DNA from: Arthrobacter echini
GTDB lineage: Bacteria; Actinomycetota; Actinomycetes; Actinomycetales; Micrococcaceae
DNA: 64,000 nt
Direction: 5' to 3'
Assembly (NCBI RefSeq): GCF_004803505.1
Contig: NZ_SSWH01000009.1
Span: forward strand, 80,297-144,296
Part shown: in pieces, positions 8,280-18,673 of the stretch
Layout: each line of letters begins with the position of its first letter
Numbering within the stretch: the first letter of the stretch is position 1
Translations under genes and position numbers: made by a program
Notes under the pieces: generated by a model
Database searches by the model: none
What the model was told of the DNA's origin: nothing
What the model saw: the letters and a program-made list of their open reading frames with translations, nothing else

Positions 8280-9296
8280 ATGGAAGCACGGGCCCCTGGT
8301 GTGGATCAGCAACAACTCGCAGCAGTACGACTCACCGGCTTCGCCCACGGCGGAGGATGCGCCTGCAAGATCCCTCCCGGCGAACTCGAGGACGTTGTCA
8401 GCGGGTTGACCGGGCAGAGGCACCCCAGCGTTCTGGTAGGGCTCGACGGCGGCGACGACGCCGGCGCTGTCCTGGTCCGTGACGATCTCGCGGTGCTGTC
8501 GACCGCGGACTTCTTCACCCCGGTCGTCGACGACGCCTATGACTGGGGCCGGATCGCGGCAGCGAACGCCCTGTCCGACATCTACGCCATGGGTGGAAGT
8601 CCCGTCACCGCCATCAACCTCGTGGGCTGGCCACGGGGCGTGCTGCCCATGGAGCTACTGGCCGAGGTTCTACGCGGCGGACTCGACGTGGCCGCGGAGG
8701 CCGGCTGCCCGGTGACCGGAGGGCATTCGGTCGATGACCCGGAGCCGAAGTACGGAATGGCGGTCACGGGGATCGGCGACCCCACCAAGCTGCTCCGCAA
8801 CGATGCCGCCCGTCCCGGTCTCCCCCTGACACTCACCAAGCCGATCGGGCTGGGCCTGCTGAACAACCGGCACAAGACCACCGGGGAAATCTTTCCCGAG
8901 GCCATCGCGACCATGGTGGAACTGAACCGCGACGCATCCGAAGCAGCGGTACAGCACGGGGTGCGGGCCGCGACGGATGTCACCGGTTTCGGTCTCCTGG
9001 GGCATCTCCACAAGATGTGCCGGGCCTCCGGAGTGGGCGCGGTCATCGATCACGACGCGGTGCCGTTGGTCACCGGGGCCCGAGAAGCACTGCGCGACGG
9101 CTTCATCTCGGGTGGGACCCGACGCAACCTGGACTGGGTCCGCCCCCATCTGCGGACCGCGGCGGGAGTCTCGGAGGAGGACCTGTTGTTGCTCGCCGAC
9201 GCCCAGACCTCCGGGGGATTGCTCGTGGTGGGCGAGCTGCCGGGCCATCCCGTCGTGGGACACACCACCGAGATACCGGGCATCGACATACGCTGA
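8280..9296 (+). CDS. selD: Selenide, water dikinase (selenophosphate synthetase)
   Basis: Makes monoselenophosphate, the selenium donor for SelA. The 338-residue protein has the N-terminal glycine-rich active site HGGGCACKIPPGEL. Cys27 sits at the catalytic Cys/Sec position and Lys30 at the essential Lys, so this SelD is a Cys form and needs no Sec itself. Later blocks are LSTADFFTPVVDDAYDWGRI, NALSDIYAMGG and VTDVTGFGLLGHL-type ATP-binding segments. The start at 8280 has no good Shine-Dalgarno, so the mRNA may be leaderless. It is divergent from tRNA-Sec/selAB and convergent with the formate dehydrogenase operon. Confidence 0.95.
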   Translation: MEARAPGVDQQQLAAVRLTGFAHGGGCACKIPPGELEDVVSGLTGQRHPSVLVGLDGGDDAGAVLVRDDLAVLSTADFFTPVVDDAYDWGRIAAANALSDIYAMGGSPVTAINLVGWPRGVLPMELLAEVLRGGLDVAAEAGCPVTGGHSVDDPEPKYGMAVTGIGDPTKLLRNDAARPGLPLTLTKPIGLGLLNNRHKTTGEIFPEAIATMVELNRDASEAAVQHGVRAATDVTGFGLLGHLHKMCRASGVGAVIDHDAVPLVTGAREALRDGFISGGTRRNLDWVRPHLRTAAGVSEEDLLLLADAQTSGGLLVVGELPGHPVVGHTTEIPGIDIR

Positions 9297-9306
9297 CGGA
9301 AGGGCT

Positions 9307-10389
9307 TCAGTCGCTCGTCGTGATCGAATCGTGGACGATGCCTGCCCGCCGTCGTGCAGCGAGCCGGTTCTTCTGCGGTTCGATGGTGTACCGCGGATCT
9401 TCGGTGGATCTCAGGCCCGCGCGCAGGATCCCGAAGCGTGTCAGGACCGAGGCGCCCAGGAGCGCTACTCCCGACAGGGCCGCGGTGAGCCGGTGCCTCC
9501 CGCCCAGCAGCACACCGACGCCCCCGATCACAGCCAGCCGCTCACTCCAGGCGAGCATCCGTCCCGGTGCGTCCTGATGCAGGGTCTCTGCGACGACCGG
9601 ATCCATGTTCCGCTCCATCACCCTGGTGGCGATCAGTTCTCCGGCAACCCCCAGCAACGCCATCGTCCGCGCCGGCCCGGCCTCCTTCACGGGAGTGGTG
9701 ATCATGGCAAGGCCCGCGGCGGCGAGGCTGGCCGACCCGACGAAGACCAGAGGCAGATCCTCCCGCGCGGCGTTCCAGGTCGGATTCGCGGTGTCCGAGA
9801 GAAGGACCGCGGTGTAGACCGACAGGGGGGCCGCGAACACGGCCGCTTCTACTCCCGCCGGACCCTCGAGGCCCCGCAATACTCGGCGGAGCGGCCCGAG
9901 CGGGAGCCTGGAACCGGTCATCCGGTCGATCTCCGATGCAGCACATACTCCAGCACCCGTGCCGAACGCCGCCAGGATCCACGAGCCGACGCTCATGGGA
10001 GAGGTGAGCTTGATGGTACGGAGCATGTTCAAGAACCGCTCGGGACGGCCGAGATCCACCACCAGCGCCGCCGCTCCGGCCCCGGTTGCTGCCAGCGCAG
10101 CCAGCCTACTGTTGCGGCGCAGGATCAGGCGCCCGGTCATCTGACCACCGAGGCCGAGGAGCGCAGAACCGCCTGCTACCCCGCCGAGGAAGAGATAGAC
10201 GGCGATGGGGTTCCCCCATGGCGGAGGTTTGACCACTGAACGGCCGTAGTAGGACGTGAAAGCGACGTCGGGGACCACCGATGGTTCCACACGCCCCTGA
10301 CCCGAACCACCCCGACGGCGCTTGCCGTCCCGCTTCCGGCTGTGGGGCGGTTCAGGCGGCCTGTAGTCGTCGAAGTCGGAGACCGTCAA
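9307..10389 (-). CDS. NrfD/PsrC-type membrane subunit of formate dehydrogenase
   Basis: A 360-residue polytopic membrane protein of the NrfD/polysulfide-reductase-C type, which passes electrons from an iron-sulfur subunit to quinones. A hydrophilic basic N-terminus (about residues 1-60, KRDGKRRRGG) precedes hydrophobic segments that start PIAVYLFLGGVAGGSALLG. DLGRPERFLNMLRTIKLTSPMS is the usual cytoplasm-facing block after the second helix, and further helices run to about residue 330. Its start codon overlaps the stop of the iron-sulfur gene by 4 nt, so it is the last gene of the operon. It is the likely membrane anchor of the selenoenzyme. Confidence 0.85.
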   Translation of the reverse strand: MTVSDFDDYRPPEPPHSRKRDGKRRRGGSGQGRVEPSVVPDVAFTSYYGRSVVKPPPWGNPIAVYLFLGGVAGGSALLGLGGQMTGRLILRRNSRLAALAATGAGAAALVVDLGRPERFLNMLRTIKLTSPMSVGSWILAAFGTGAGVCAASEIDRMTGSRLPLGPLRRVLRGLEGPAGVEAAVFAAPLSVYTAVLLSDTANPTWNAAREDLPLVFVGSASLAAAGLAMITTPVKEAGPARTMALLGVAGELIATRVMERNMDPVVAETLHQDAPGRMLAWSERLAVIGGVGVLLGGRHRLTAALSGVALLGASVLTRFGILRAGLRSTEDPRYTIEPQKNRLAARRRAGIVHDSITTSD

Positions 10390-11381
10390 TTCCGGCCCCC
10401 TACCAGGAAGGCTGCGGCGGCGCCCACCAGCATGCCGGCGGCGGCGACACCGGCCCGCTTGTACATGCGCGGCAGGTCCTTCGTAGGAACCTGGGGATCC
10501 GGCGGCAACCCGTACACCTCCGGTTCGTCCAGCAGCAGGAACACCGAGCCGGTGCCTCCCACGCCGTCGGAATCATTGGCTCCGTAGAGCCGCGCTTCCG
10601 TCAACCCCTGCGCATGCAGTTCCGCCACCCGCTCCTTCGCAGCAGTGACCATGTTCTCGCGTTCGCCGTACTTGATCGACGTCGTCGGGCAGGCCTGCGC
10701 GCAGGCCGGGGTCTGATCGTCGACCATCCGGTCGTAGCACAGCGTGCACTTCTGGGCGACGCCGCCGTTGCGCGTGGGTGCCTGTTCTCCGGGGGTGAAG
10801 TCGCGGTCGGTCTTCGGTCCTGCCGTGCCGTTGCTCCGCCGCTCGATCACACCGAAGGGGCAGCCAGCCACGCAGGTTCCACAGCCGTTGCAGACGTCGT
10901 CCTGCACTACCACGGTGCCATGTTCCGTCCGGAACAGCGCTCCGGTGGGGCAGACATCGAGGCACCCCGCATTGGTGCAGTGCTTGCACACGTCCGACGA
11001 CATCAACCACCGGAACTCATCGGTGTCCGGCGGGGCTGTATCCGCATTCGACAGGTCCGGCGCCCTGTCCTGCCCGGGCGGGCCGATCCTGGGTATGCCG
11101 AGGCTGACGAGAGCCTTACCCGACTCACGGGCACGATCGATCTGCTCACGGCCCTGCTCGACGAACGCGACGTGGCGCCAGGTGTCCGCGCCGAGCTCGC
11201 CGGTGTTGTCATAGGAGGACTCGAGCAACTGATAGTCCGAGTCCACAGGATTGCGGTTCCATTCCTTGCACGCGACTTCGCACGCCTTGCACCCGATGCA
11301 GATCGACGTGTCGGTGAAGAAACCCTTCCGGGGGTGCCCGCTGTGCCTGAGGTGATCCGGGGATTCGGTCAATGGGTCCAT
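10386..11381 (-). CDS. Formate dehydrogenase iron-sulfur (beta) subunit
   Basis: A 331-residue electron-transfer subunit with four ferredoxin-type Cys clusters. They are CIGCKACEVACKEW near residue 28, CKHCTNAGCLDVCP, CNGCGTCVAGCP, and a split CTLC...CAQACP. This is the FdnH/FdoH arrangement carrying four [4Fe-4S] centres from the molybdenum subunit to the membrane anchor. The C-terminus has a hydrophobic helix (AGVAAAGMLVGAAAAFLVGG) that would tether it to the membrane. The ATG at 11381 abuts the stop of the catalytic subunit with no gap (TGA then ATG), a sign of translational coupling. Confidence 0.92.
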   Translation of the reverse strand: MDPLTESPDHLRHSGHPRKGFFTDTSICIGCKACEVACKEWNRNPVDSDYQLLESSYDNTGELGADTWRHVAFVEQGREQIDRARESGKALVSLGIPRIGPPGQDRAPDLSNADTAPPDTDEFRWLMSSDVCKHCTNAGCLDVCPTGALFRTEHGTVVVQDDVCNGCGTCVAGCPFGVIERRSNGTAGPKTDRDFTPGEQAPTRNGGVAQKCTLCYDRMVDDQTPACAQACPTTSIKYGERENMVTAAKERVAELHAQGLTEARLYGANDSDGVGGTGSVFLLLDEPEVYGLPPDPQVPTKDLPRMYKRAGVAAAGMLVGAAAAFLVGGRN

Positions 11382-14300
11382 TCAGTTCTCCTCCTTGGTG
11401 CCCTCGCCCGACACCGGATCTGATCCGGTGAGCTTCTGATTGCCCGTTTCCGGTGTCAGCCCCGCGCGGGACTGGTAATCGGAGACCAGGGTGAGGAGCT
11501 CAGCGCCCTGCGGCCGACGACCCGGGACGATGGTGCACGAACCCACCTTGGACTCCTGGATCTGTACGTTGGGATCCAGCGTCACGCCGACCAGGTCGTT
11601 GACGGCGTCGCCGGAGACCACAGCGTCCTGTCCCACGCCCCAGTGGTACGGCAAGCCGATCTGGTGAACGGTGTGCCCACCCACCTTCAACGGTTTCACC
11701 CGATCGGTCACCAGTACCTTCGCCTCGATCGCCGAACGCGGCGAGATGATGGTGGCCCATCCGTAGGGCTCCAACCCTCGTTCGGCCGCCAGCTCCGGAG
11801 AGACCTCGCAGAACATCTCCGGCTGCAACTCGGAGAGATACGGTAACCACCGGCTCATCCCACCGGCCGTGTGATGCTCGGTCAGGCGGTACGTGGTGAA
11901 CACGTAGGGGTAGACATCCGAACCTCGGGTACCCGCACTGGGCGCGCTGAGATTGTCCTCGCGCGGGAACACCACCCGGGTGGGATTCTGCTGCTGCCCG
12001 TAGAGCGGATTGGAGACCGGGGACTCCTGAGGCTCGTAGTGTGTCGGCAGCGGGCCGTCGACCATACCCTTCGGGACGTAGAGCCATCCTTTGCCGTCGG
12101 ACTGCATGATGAACGGGTCGTCGCCGGCGAGCGCAGCAACTCCTCTGGCGTCACGATCCGGGACAGTACCGGGAGCGAGGTCCACGGGGAAGTCGGGCAC
12201 GTCGTCCCCGGTCCACCGCTTCTGCTCCTCGTCCCACCAGACGTACTTCTTGCGTTCACTCCACGGCTTGCCCTCGAGGTCCGCCGAAGCCCGGTTGTAC
12301 AGGATGCGCCGGTTGGCCGGCCAGGACCAACCCCACTCGGAGGCGACGGGACCCTGTTCCTGGCCGGGTCTGCGATCGGCGGCGTGATTGACACCGTCGG
12401 CATAGACACCGGTGTAGATCCAGCATCCGCCGGCGGTGGAGCCGTCGGCGCGCATCTGCGTATACGAGGACAGTGGAGTTCCTGCCTCGGGCCCCGTCAG
12501 ATGGCACCCGTTGATCTCGGCGAGGACCGCTTCGGGGTCGGGTTCATCGTGCTCGTCGAGTGGATAGTCCCAGGTCAGATCCTGCAACGGGCGGTCCCGC
12601 TCGTCCGTCGAATCGGCCAGTTTCGCTCGGATCCGCTTGCCCAGCTCGAAGAAGAACTTCAACTCGCTCTGGCAGTCGCCCGGCGGCCGCACAGCCTGGT
12701 GCCGCCACTGCAGCAGCCGCTGGGTCTGTGTGAACGAGCCTGCCTTCTCCACGTGGGTGGCTCCCGGTAGGAAGAAGACCTCGGTACCGATATCCTCCGT
12801 CTTCAGTTCACCCGTGGCGATCTCCGGCCCGTCCTTCCACCAGGTAGCGGTTTCGATCAGGTTGAAGTCCCGCACCACGAGCCACTTCAGGTGCGACATC
12901 CCCAGCCGCTGCAGCTTGCCGTGAGCAGATCCGATGGCCGGATTCTGGCCGAAGACGAAGTAACCCTCGACCTCGTCGTCGAGCATGCGCATGACCGTCT
13001 GGTAGGTCCCGTGGGGACCGTTGATGCGGGGCATGTACTGGTACGCCCACTCGGAGTCCTCTGTGGCGGCATCACCCCACCAGGCCTTGAGCAGGCTGAC
13101 CGTATAGGCGTCCGCGTTCGCCCAGAACCCCTTTCCGTCCGGGGAGAAGACCTCCTTCAGGTACTCGTCGAGGCTTCCCATCTCGGCCTTCGGCATCGGC
13201 AGGTAGCCCGGCAGCAGATTGAACAGCGTCGGGATGTCCGTCGAGCCCTGGATGCTGGCATGACCGCGCAGGGCCATGATTCCTCCACCCGGCCTGCCCA
13301 CATTACCCAGCAGAAGCTGCAGGATCGCCGCGGTACGGATGTACTGCGCGCCCACGGTGTGATGGGTCCAGCCCACGGCATACGCGAAACACGTGGTGCG
13401 CTCCCGACCGGAATTCTCGGTGATGGCCCGCGCCACATAGTCGAAATCCTCGACCGGTATGCCGCACGCCTCGTGGACCATTTCCGGGGTGTAGCGGGAA
13501 TAGTGGCGTTTGAGGATCTGGAACACCGTCCTCGGATGCTCCAGGGTGAGGTCCTGTACGAACTCGCCGTCCATCGCCGGCCCGCCACTGCCGTACTGGT
13601 CGCCGGCCGCGCGGGACGACGTGTCGGAGCCGTGTTCGGAGCCGCCGTCGCCACCCTTCCCGGCTGATTTGTCCTCGTACGCCCAGGAGGACAGATCATA
13701 CTGGCCGGTCTCGGGATCGTAGCCGGAGAACAACCCGTCCAGGTCCTCGGTGTCACGGAAATCCTCTCCCACCACGGTTGCCGCATTCGTGTAGGCGAGC
13801 ACGTAGTCCTTGAACCACAGGTCCTTGCTGAGGACGTAGTTGATCAGGGCGCCGAGCAGGACGATGTCGGATCCGGCGCGGATGGGGACGTGCTTACTGG
13901 CAACGGCACTGGTGCGCGTGAATCGGGGATCCACGTGGATGACCTTCGCGCCCCTGGCTTTGGCCTCAGCGACCCACTGGTATCCCACCGGGTGGCATTC
14001 GGCCATGTTGGAACCCTGGATGACGATGCAGTCGGCGTTCGCCATGTCCTCGAGCGTCTGTGTGGCTCCGCCCCGACCAAATGAGGTTCCCAGACTGGGA
14101 ACCGTGGCGGAGTGTCAAATACGCGCCTGGTTCTCCAACTGCACGGCTCCGGCTGCCGTGAAGAGCTTCTTGATCAGATAGTTCTCCTCGTTGTCCAGCG
14201 TCGCCCCACCCAGGCCGGCAATGCCCATGGTGCGCCGCAGGGCGCGACCCTGCTCGTCGGTGTCCTCCCAGGTGTTGCGACGCGCCTCGATGAACCGGTC

Positions 14301-14681
14301 GGCCACCATGTCAGTGGCGGTCTCCAGATCCAGGTGCTGCCAATCCTTGGCGTAGGGCGCCCGATAGAGGACGGACATCTGCCTGCTGGGTGCATTGACC
14401 AGTTGCTCGCTGGCCGACCCCTTCGGGCAGAGCCTGCCCCTGGAGATCGGTGAATCGTAGTCGCCCTCGATCTGGACGACTTTCTCGTCCTTGACGAAGA
14501 CACGCTGCCCGCACCCCACAGCACAGTAGGGGCAGACGCTCTGCACCACGCGGTCCGCGGTGGACGTTCGTGCTGTGATGTCGCGGGTCTTCTGCGACGT
14601 CACAGCTTCGCCGCGACCGAGTGGATCGCCGGAGCGAAGCTGCCGAACAACTGGCCATTCCAAGAAGCTGAACCTCGACAT
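11382..14681 (-). CDS. Formate dehydrogenase major (catalytic) subunit, selenocysteine-containing
   Basis: Oxidises formate to CO2 at a bis-molybdopterin centre. It must be read through the TGA at 14117-14115, giving about 1099 residues with Sec at residue 189. The context QARI-Sec-HSATVPSLG matches the Sec-His-Gly-Pro-Thr region of FdnG-type enzymes. An N-terminal [4Fe-4S] site is C50, C53, C57 and C85 (VCPYCAVGCG, then RLCPKG). A SECIS hairpin follows the TGA. A standard gene caller would split it into 14115-14681 and 11382-14045. No twin-arginine signal is visible (only VVRQLRSG near residue 14), so the site may face the cytoplasm. The start is uncertain; a GTG about 26 codons in is an alternative. 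Confidence 0.93.
14085..14117 (-). promoter_or_regulatory. UGA(Sec) codon and bacterial SECIS hairpin
   Basis: On the minus strand the TGA (14117-14115) is followed by 11 nt and then GGTTCCCAGTCTGGGAACC (14103-14085), a perfect 8-bp stem with a 3-nt GTC loop. The E. coli fdhF SECIS has the same 11-nt spacing and a similar stem with a GGTCT apical loop that SelB contacts. The stem and loop are seen directly; function follows from that comparison. Confidence 0.9.
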
Positions 14682-14870
14682 ACCGTGACCCTAGCGCACC
14701 GCGTGGGGCAAGAACAGACAGAACCAGGTGGATGAGCAGATTGACGAATACCTCCCGCGGTGCAATGCATTCCGCGGTGGCGGACGCGATCGCCTCACAG
14801 TCGATCCACCACGGGTGGTTCGACCTCTCAGGATCTGCAAGTCCTCCGGTGTGCGAGGCGGTGTAGTGGG

Positions 14871-15743
14871 TCAGCCGGCCGTGCCGGCTACCCGCTCGCG
14901 GGCGACTGTGTAGTGCGGCCAGTAGCGCCAACGCGCGGGGAGCATCGGTATCGCGAGGCGCACCACACGGCGGACGACGGCGAAGGCCACCTGCTCCCGC
15001 CGCCGCCAGGGCAGGGCGTAGGCATCCCGGAGCGCCGGTGGCAGGAGGCCTGCCGCCAGGAGCGCGGGCACTCTCCGTAACGGGAGCGCAACGAGCGGTG
15101 GATCGGGCGCCAGGAGCTGTCCGCCGATGAGCCGCGCGGTCGCACCGACGTCGAGCACTGTGCGGATCTGCTCAGCGACATACCGCTCGAGGGCTGCGTG
15201 GTTCGCGGGCAGGATCTCCTCGGTCACCCCGAACAGCCGGGCGAACTGCCTCATGTCGCGGTAGTAGGCATCGCGCTCGTCGGAGCTGATCGGCCGGAGG
15301 AAGATCTCCGTCGCCTCCAGTGCCGTCCGGACCAGGGTTGCGAAGACCCACAGGGACAACGCCGGATCGCTCGCACTGTAGGGCGTTCCCGCTCTGACCG
15401 ACCCGCTGGAATCCGGAAGAGTCCCCTGGACCGGGCGGTGCCTGAGCGCTACGTTCCCTGATGCGGCACGGACCTGCGCCCGGTCCCCGAAAGTGACCGT
15501 CAGGACGGCGTCGAGCGTTCCACGCAGGCGCCTCAGCGGGTCGGCCGCGAAACCGCTGTGGGAGCGAACACCTTCTCCCACGAGCGGATGAGCCACCTGG
15601 AGCAACAGCGCAGCAGGGCCACCGGCGAGGATGACGCGCTCGCGAGCGATCCGCCAGGCCGCGGAATCCGGACCGAAGAGACCGGCATCGCCGGCCTCAC
15701 CCGGTCCCGGGCGGGGCGGGAAGAACTGCCCCAATCGCTTCAA
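14871..15743 (-). CDS. DUF2236 / MpaB-like oxygenase-family protein
   Basis: A 290-residue protein with the DUF2236 pattern: AAWRIARERVILAGGPAALL, QVAHPLVGEGVRSHSGF, and RRLRGTLDAVLTVTFGD. Relatives include the fungal MpaB oxygenase and latex-clearing-protein-like heme proteins; the His in QVAHPLV is a candidate heme ligand. The C-terminal half ends in basic helices (PWRRREQVAFAVVRRVVRLA). The frame starts with TTG at 15743, only 4 nt after the GH3 stop, with no clear Shine-Dalgarno. It may be translationally coupled, or may start downstream. The substrate is unknown. Confidence 0.75.
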   Translation of the reverse strand: MKRLGQFFPPRPGPGEAGDAGLFGPDSAAWRIARERVILAGGPAALLLQVAHPLVGEGVRSHSGFAADPLRRLRGTLDAVLTVTFGDRAQVRAASGNVALRHRPVQGTLPDSSGSVRAGTPYSASDPALSLWVFATLVRTALEATEIFLRPISSDERDAYYRDMRQFARLFGVTEEILPANHAALERYVAEQIRTVLDVGATARLIGGQLLAPDPPLVALPLRRVPALLAAGLLPPALRDAYALPWRRREQVAFAVVRRVVRLAIPMLPARWRYWPHYTVARERVAGTAG

Positions 15744-15747
15744 GCGC

Positions 15748-18381
15748 TCAGCCGACCCTGTTCGTGCTGCGTCGTGGGAGCCAGATGATCAGGGCCACGA
15801 TCGCGGCGAGGAGCAGCAGGCCGCCGACGACGATCGCGGTGATCGCTCCGGCGCTGAGTGCGCCGTCGTTGGAGGATGCTGCCTCACTCGAGTCGTCCGA
15901 GCTGCTGTCCCCGTCGGCATTCGAGGCTGCGGCGCCGCCGGCCAGGGCGATGCAGGTACCGGTAGCGTCCTGCTGTTCACAGGTGAAGTTGACCGTCTCG
16001 GTCAGGGGCACGCTGTTGGAGGCACCACCGACGTGGACGGTGTAATCGCCCTCGGCCTGCTTCCAGTCGCCCTCGTCCCATTCCTGCAGCTGGTCGGATT
16101 CGGACTTGAAGTAGCTGAAGGGGTGGTTGGAGGCGTTGGAGTCGAGCACGACACTCACGTCCCTGCTCTCGCCTGGCTCGAGCACGTCCTTGCTGAACCC
16201 GACCAGGCGCTTGCTCGGCTCCTGCGCCTCCTCCGGCAGGGTGAGGTAGACCTGTGAGGCCTCCGCGCCGGCGACGTCACCGGTGTTGGTCACCCGGTAC
16301 TGCACGGTCATCACCGTCTGGTCCGGGCTCGGGTGCTCGATCTGGTCGACCCGCAGCTGGTCGTACTCGAAGTCCGTGTAGGACAGCCCGTGGCCGAAGG
16401 CGAACGCCGGCTCGACGTCGTTCTTCTCGTACCACCGGTACCCCATCGCCAGGTCCTCCTCGTAGTAGGTGACCAGCTGGGGCGGGCACTCCTGCGCATC
16501 GGCATCGGCGTCGTCGCCGACCCCGAAGCCGCTCGGAACGCCCTGCCCGCCACAGGTGCCGGTCTCCTGGCGGATGCCGGGGTACTGCCGCTCGGTCTCC
16601 CAGGCGGCCTCCCTTTCGCTGGTCGGCCAGGTGACCGGGGACTTCCCGGACGGGTTGAGCCTGCCGAAGAGGATCCCGGCGACCACATCGCCGTCGTCCT
16701 GCCCGGGGAACCAAGCCGCCACGATGGCCCTGGTCTTGTCGGACCAGTCGGTGAGCACGGAGGTGCCGGTCTTGAGCACGACGACGTTGTTCGCGTTCGC
16801 GTCGGCGACCGCGTTGAGCAGCTCCAGCTGCTGGACCCCGTTGACCTCCGACAGGGCGAAGGTTTCCAGGTCCTGCGACTCGCGAGGAGTGGTACCGAGC
16901 ATCATGATGACGAGGTCGGATTCCTCGGCCAGCTCCACCGCCGAGGCGATGTCGGCGCCGTCGTTGTAGGTCACGGTCGCCTCCGAACCGAGTCGTTCCA
17001 GTTCGTTCCTGATGCCCTCCTCCGGGGTGACCGTCTCCTGCGTCGCGGTCATCACGAGCTCGCTCGGGCTACCGTTCCTCGGTGGCATGGACGCCTGGCC
17101 TGCGAACCAGTCCGGCCCGATGAGCGCGACCGAACCGATGTCCCCGCTCTCCACACTGCCGCCCAGCGGAAGGGTGTCCTCGGTGTTCTGCAGCAGGACC
17201 ACCCCGCCCTCGGCGAGTGTGCGTGCCGTGTCCCGGTGCGCCTCCAGATCGTCCTCCCCGAAGGAGTCCAACGGATCATCGAAATTGCCGAACGTGAACA
17301 TCTGCACATAGCGCGGGCGCAGGACCCGGTCGATGTCCGCGGGGACGATATGGCCTTCGCGGATATGCTCCTTCAAAGCATCCGCCGTGTAGTAGATCGG
17401 CTCGAAGTCCAGCTCCCAGCCCACACCGGCATTCAGGGAATTCAGCGTGTTGTGCATCGCCCGACGGTCCGCCTCGATCCACCCGGTGAAACCCCACGTG
17501 TCCAGGGTCTGCCTCAGGAGTGTCTCGTTACCGCAGGCCCAGCGACCATTGACCATGGGGAACGAGCACATCACCGCGGCGACCTCGGCGTCCTTGACCG
17601 CCATCTCGAACGGCAGCAGATACAACTCATGCATCGCCCGCGCCGGAACATGCACCGCCGAGGTCCAACGCTCCACGTCGTACTCGTTGTCGTTGAGGGC
17701 ATAATGCTTCATCATCGCCTGGGTACCCTCGGACTGGGTGCCACGGATCTGCGCGCTCTGGATCGTACCGGCGAGGAAGGGATCCTCACTGGGATACTCC
17801 TGCGCGCGCCCGGCGAACGGGTTCCGCAGCAGATTCAGCCCAGGCCCCAGCAGCACCGGATGCGCGAAGGACTTCGCCTCCGCCCCCAGGACCGCACCCC
17901 ACCCCTCGACGGCGGTCGTGTCGAAACTCGCCGCATTCAGCGGAGCCGACGGACCACCGGTCTTGATCGGCTCCGGAGAACAATCACCGCCCCTGATCCC
18001 GGTACCCTGATTGACCTCCCGCATCGTGGGAATCCCCAGGGACTCGATACCCTCGATATGCCGCCCGATGCGCGTGAAGCCGCACTCGGCCTGCTCCCCG
18101 CCCTCGGCGAGATACGTGCCCTCGATGTCGTTCTCCTCGGGCAGATTCTGCATCTGCTGGATCTTCTGGTCCAGCGTCATCGCCGACAGCAGCTCATCCG
18201 CCCGCTCCTGCGGTGTCAGCTCCGAATCCATCCACGGCTGATCCGACGGATCACTCTGCCGCACCGGACTGATCAACGCCCCAGGCGCGGCCAGCGCAGC
18301 GCTCATCGACCCGCCCACGAGCCCGACGCTGAGGACCGCAGCACCCACCACCGCCGCATATCTGTTCCCGAAGTAACGCAT
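15748..18381 (-). CDS. Secreted, membrane-anchored glycoside hydrolase family 3
   Basis: An 877-residue exported beta-glycosidase. I chose the ATG at 18381 because AAGGAAG lies 6 nt upstream; another in-frame ATG is at 18399. The signal peptide ends near AALAAPG (residue 33). The GH3 (beta/alpha)8 domain holds MTLDQKIQQM, KHYALNDNEYDVER and WGFTGWIEADRRAM, in which D305 aligns with the family nucleophile although the usual S-D-W is E-A-D-R. A second alpha/beta domain and a fibronectin-III-like domain (YRVTNTGDVAGAEASQVYL) follow. A C-terminal helix GAITAIVVGGLLLLAAIVAL with a basic tail anchors it. The substrate is probably a beta-glucoside oligosaccharide. Confidence 0.9.
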   Translation of the reverse strand: MRYFGNRYAAVVGAAVLSVGLVGGSMSAALAAPGALISPVRQSDPSDQPWMDSELTPQERADELLSAMTLDQKIQQMQNLPEENDIEGTYLAEGGEQAECGFTRIGRHIEGIESLGIPTMREVNQGTGIRGGDCSPEPIKTGGPSAPLNAASFDTTAVEGWGAVLGAEAKSFAHPVLLGPGLNLLRNPFAGRAQEYPSEDPFLAGTIQSAQIRGTQSEGTQAMMKHYALNDNEYDVERWTSAVHVPARAMHELYLLPFEMAVKDAEVAAVMCSFPMVNGRWACGNETLLRQTLDTWGFTGWIEADRRAMHNTLNSLNAGVGWELDFEPIYYTADALKEHIREGHIVPADIDRVLRPRYVQMFTFGNFDDPLDSFGEDDLEAHRDTARTLAEGGVVLLQNTEDTLPLGGSVESGDIGSVALIGPDWFAGQASMPPRNGSPSELVMTATQETVTPEEGIRNELERLGSEATVTYNDGADIASAVELAEESDLVIMMLGTTPRESQDLETFALSEVNGVQQLELLNAVADANANNVVVLKTGTSVLTDWSDKTRAIVAAWFPGQDDGDVVAGILFGRLNPSGKSPVTWPTSEREAAWETERQYPGIRQETGTCGGQGVPSGFGVGDDADADAQECPPQLVTYYEEDLAMGYRWYEKNDVEPAFAFGHGLSYTDFEYDQLRVDQIEHPSPDQTVMTVQYRVTNTGDVAGAEASQVYLTLPEEAQEPSKRLVGFSKDVLEPGESRDVSVVLDSNASNHPFSYFKSESDQLQEWDEGDWKQAEGDYTVHVGGASNSVPLTETVNFTCEQQDATGTCIALAGGAAASNADGDSSSDDSSEAASSNDGALSAGAITAIVVGGLLLLAAIVALIIWLPRRSTNRVG

Positions 18382-18673
18382 TGAAGACTTCCTTAGCATT
18401 CAGGTGCACCGGAACAAGCCGACCGACATCCGATGACAGCCCTCCGTCCCGTCTTGTCGCTTCAACCTACAGCCGCGAACAACACCCACGGGACCCAACG
18501 CCCGACTTTCCCGGCATCGGTATGATCCGGGCATCATGTGGTACACGGCCCACGCGCTCCGTCACCGGCCTGCAGGGTCCCATCGTTTGCGACCCTAGAC
18601 TGGGACAGGTCGTACGGTCGGGGCACCGTGGTGCACCACCCCTCTGCCTGGCCCCTGGAAGGAATGGAGCCTG

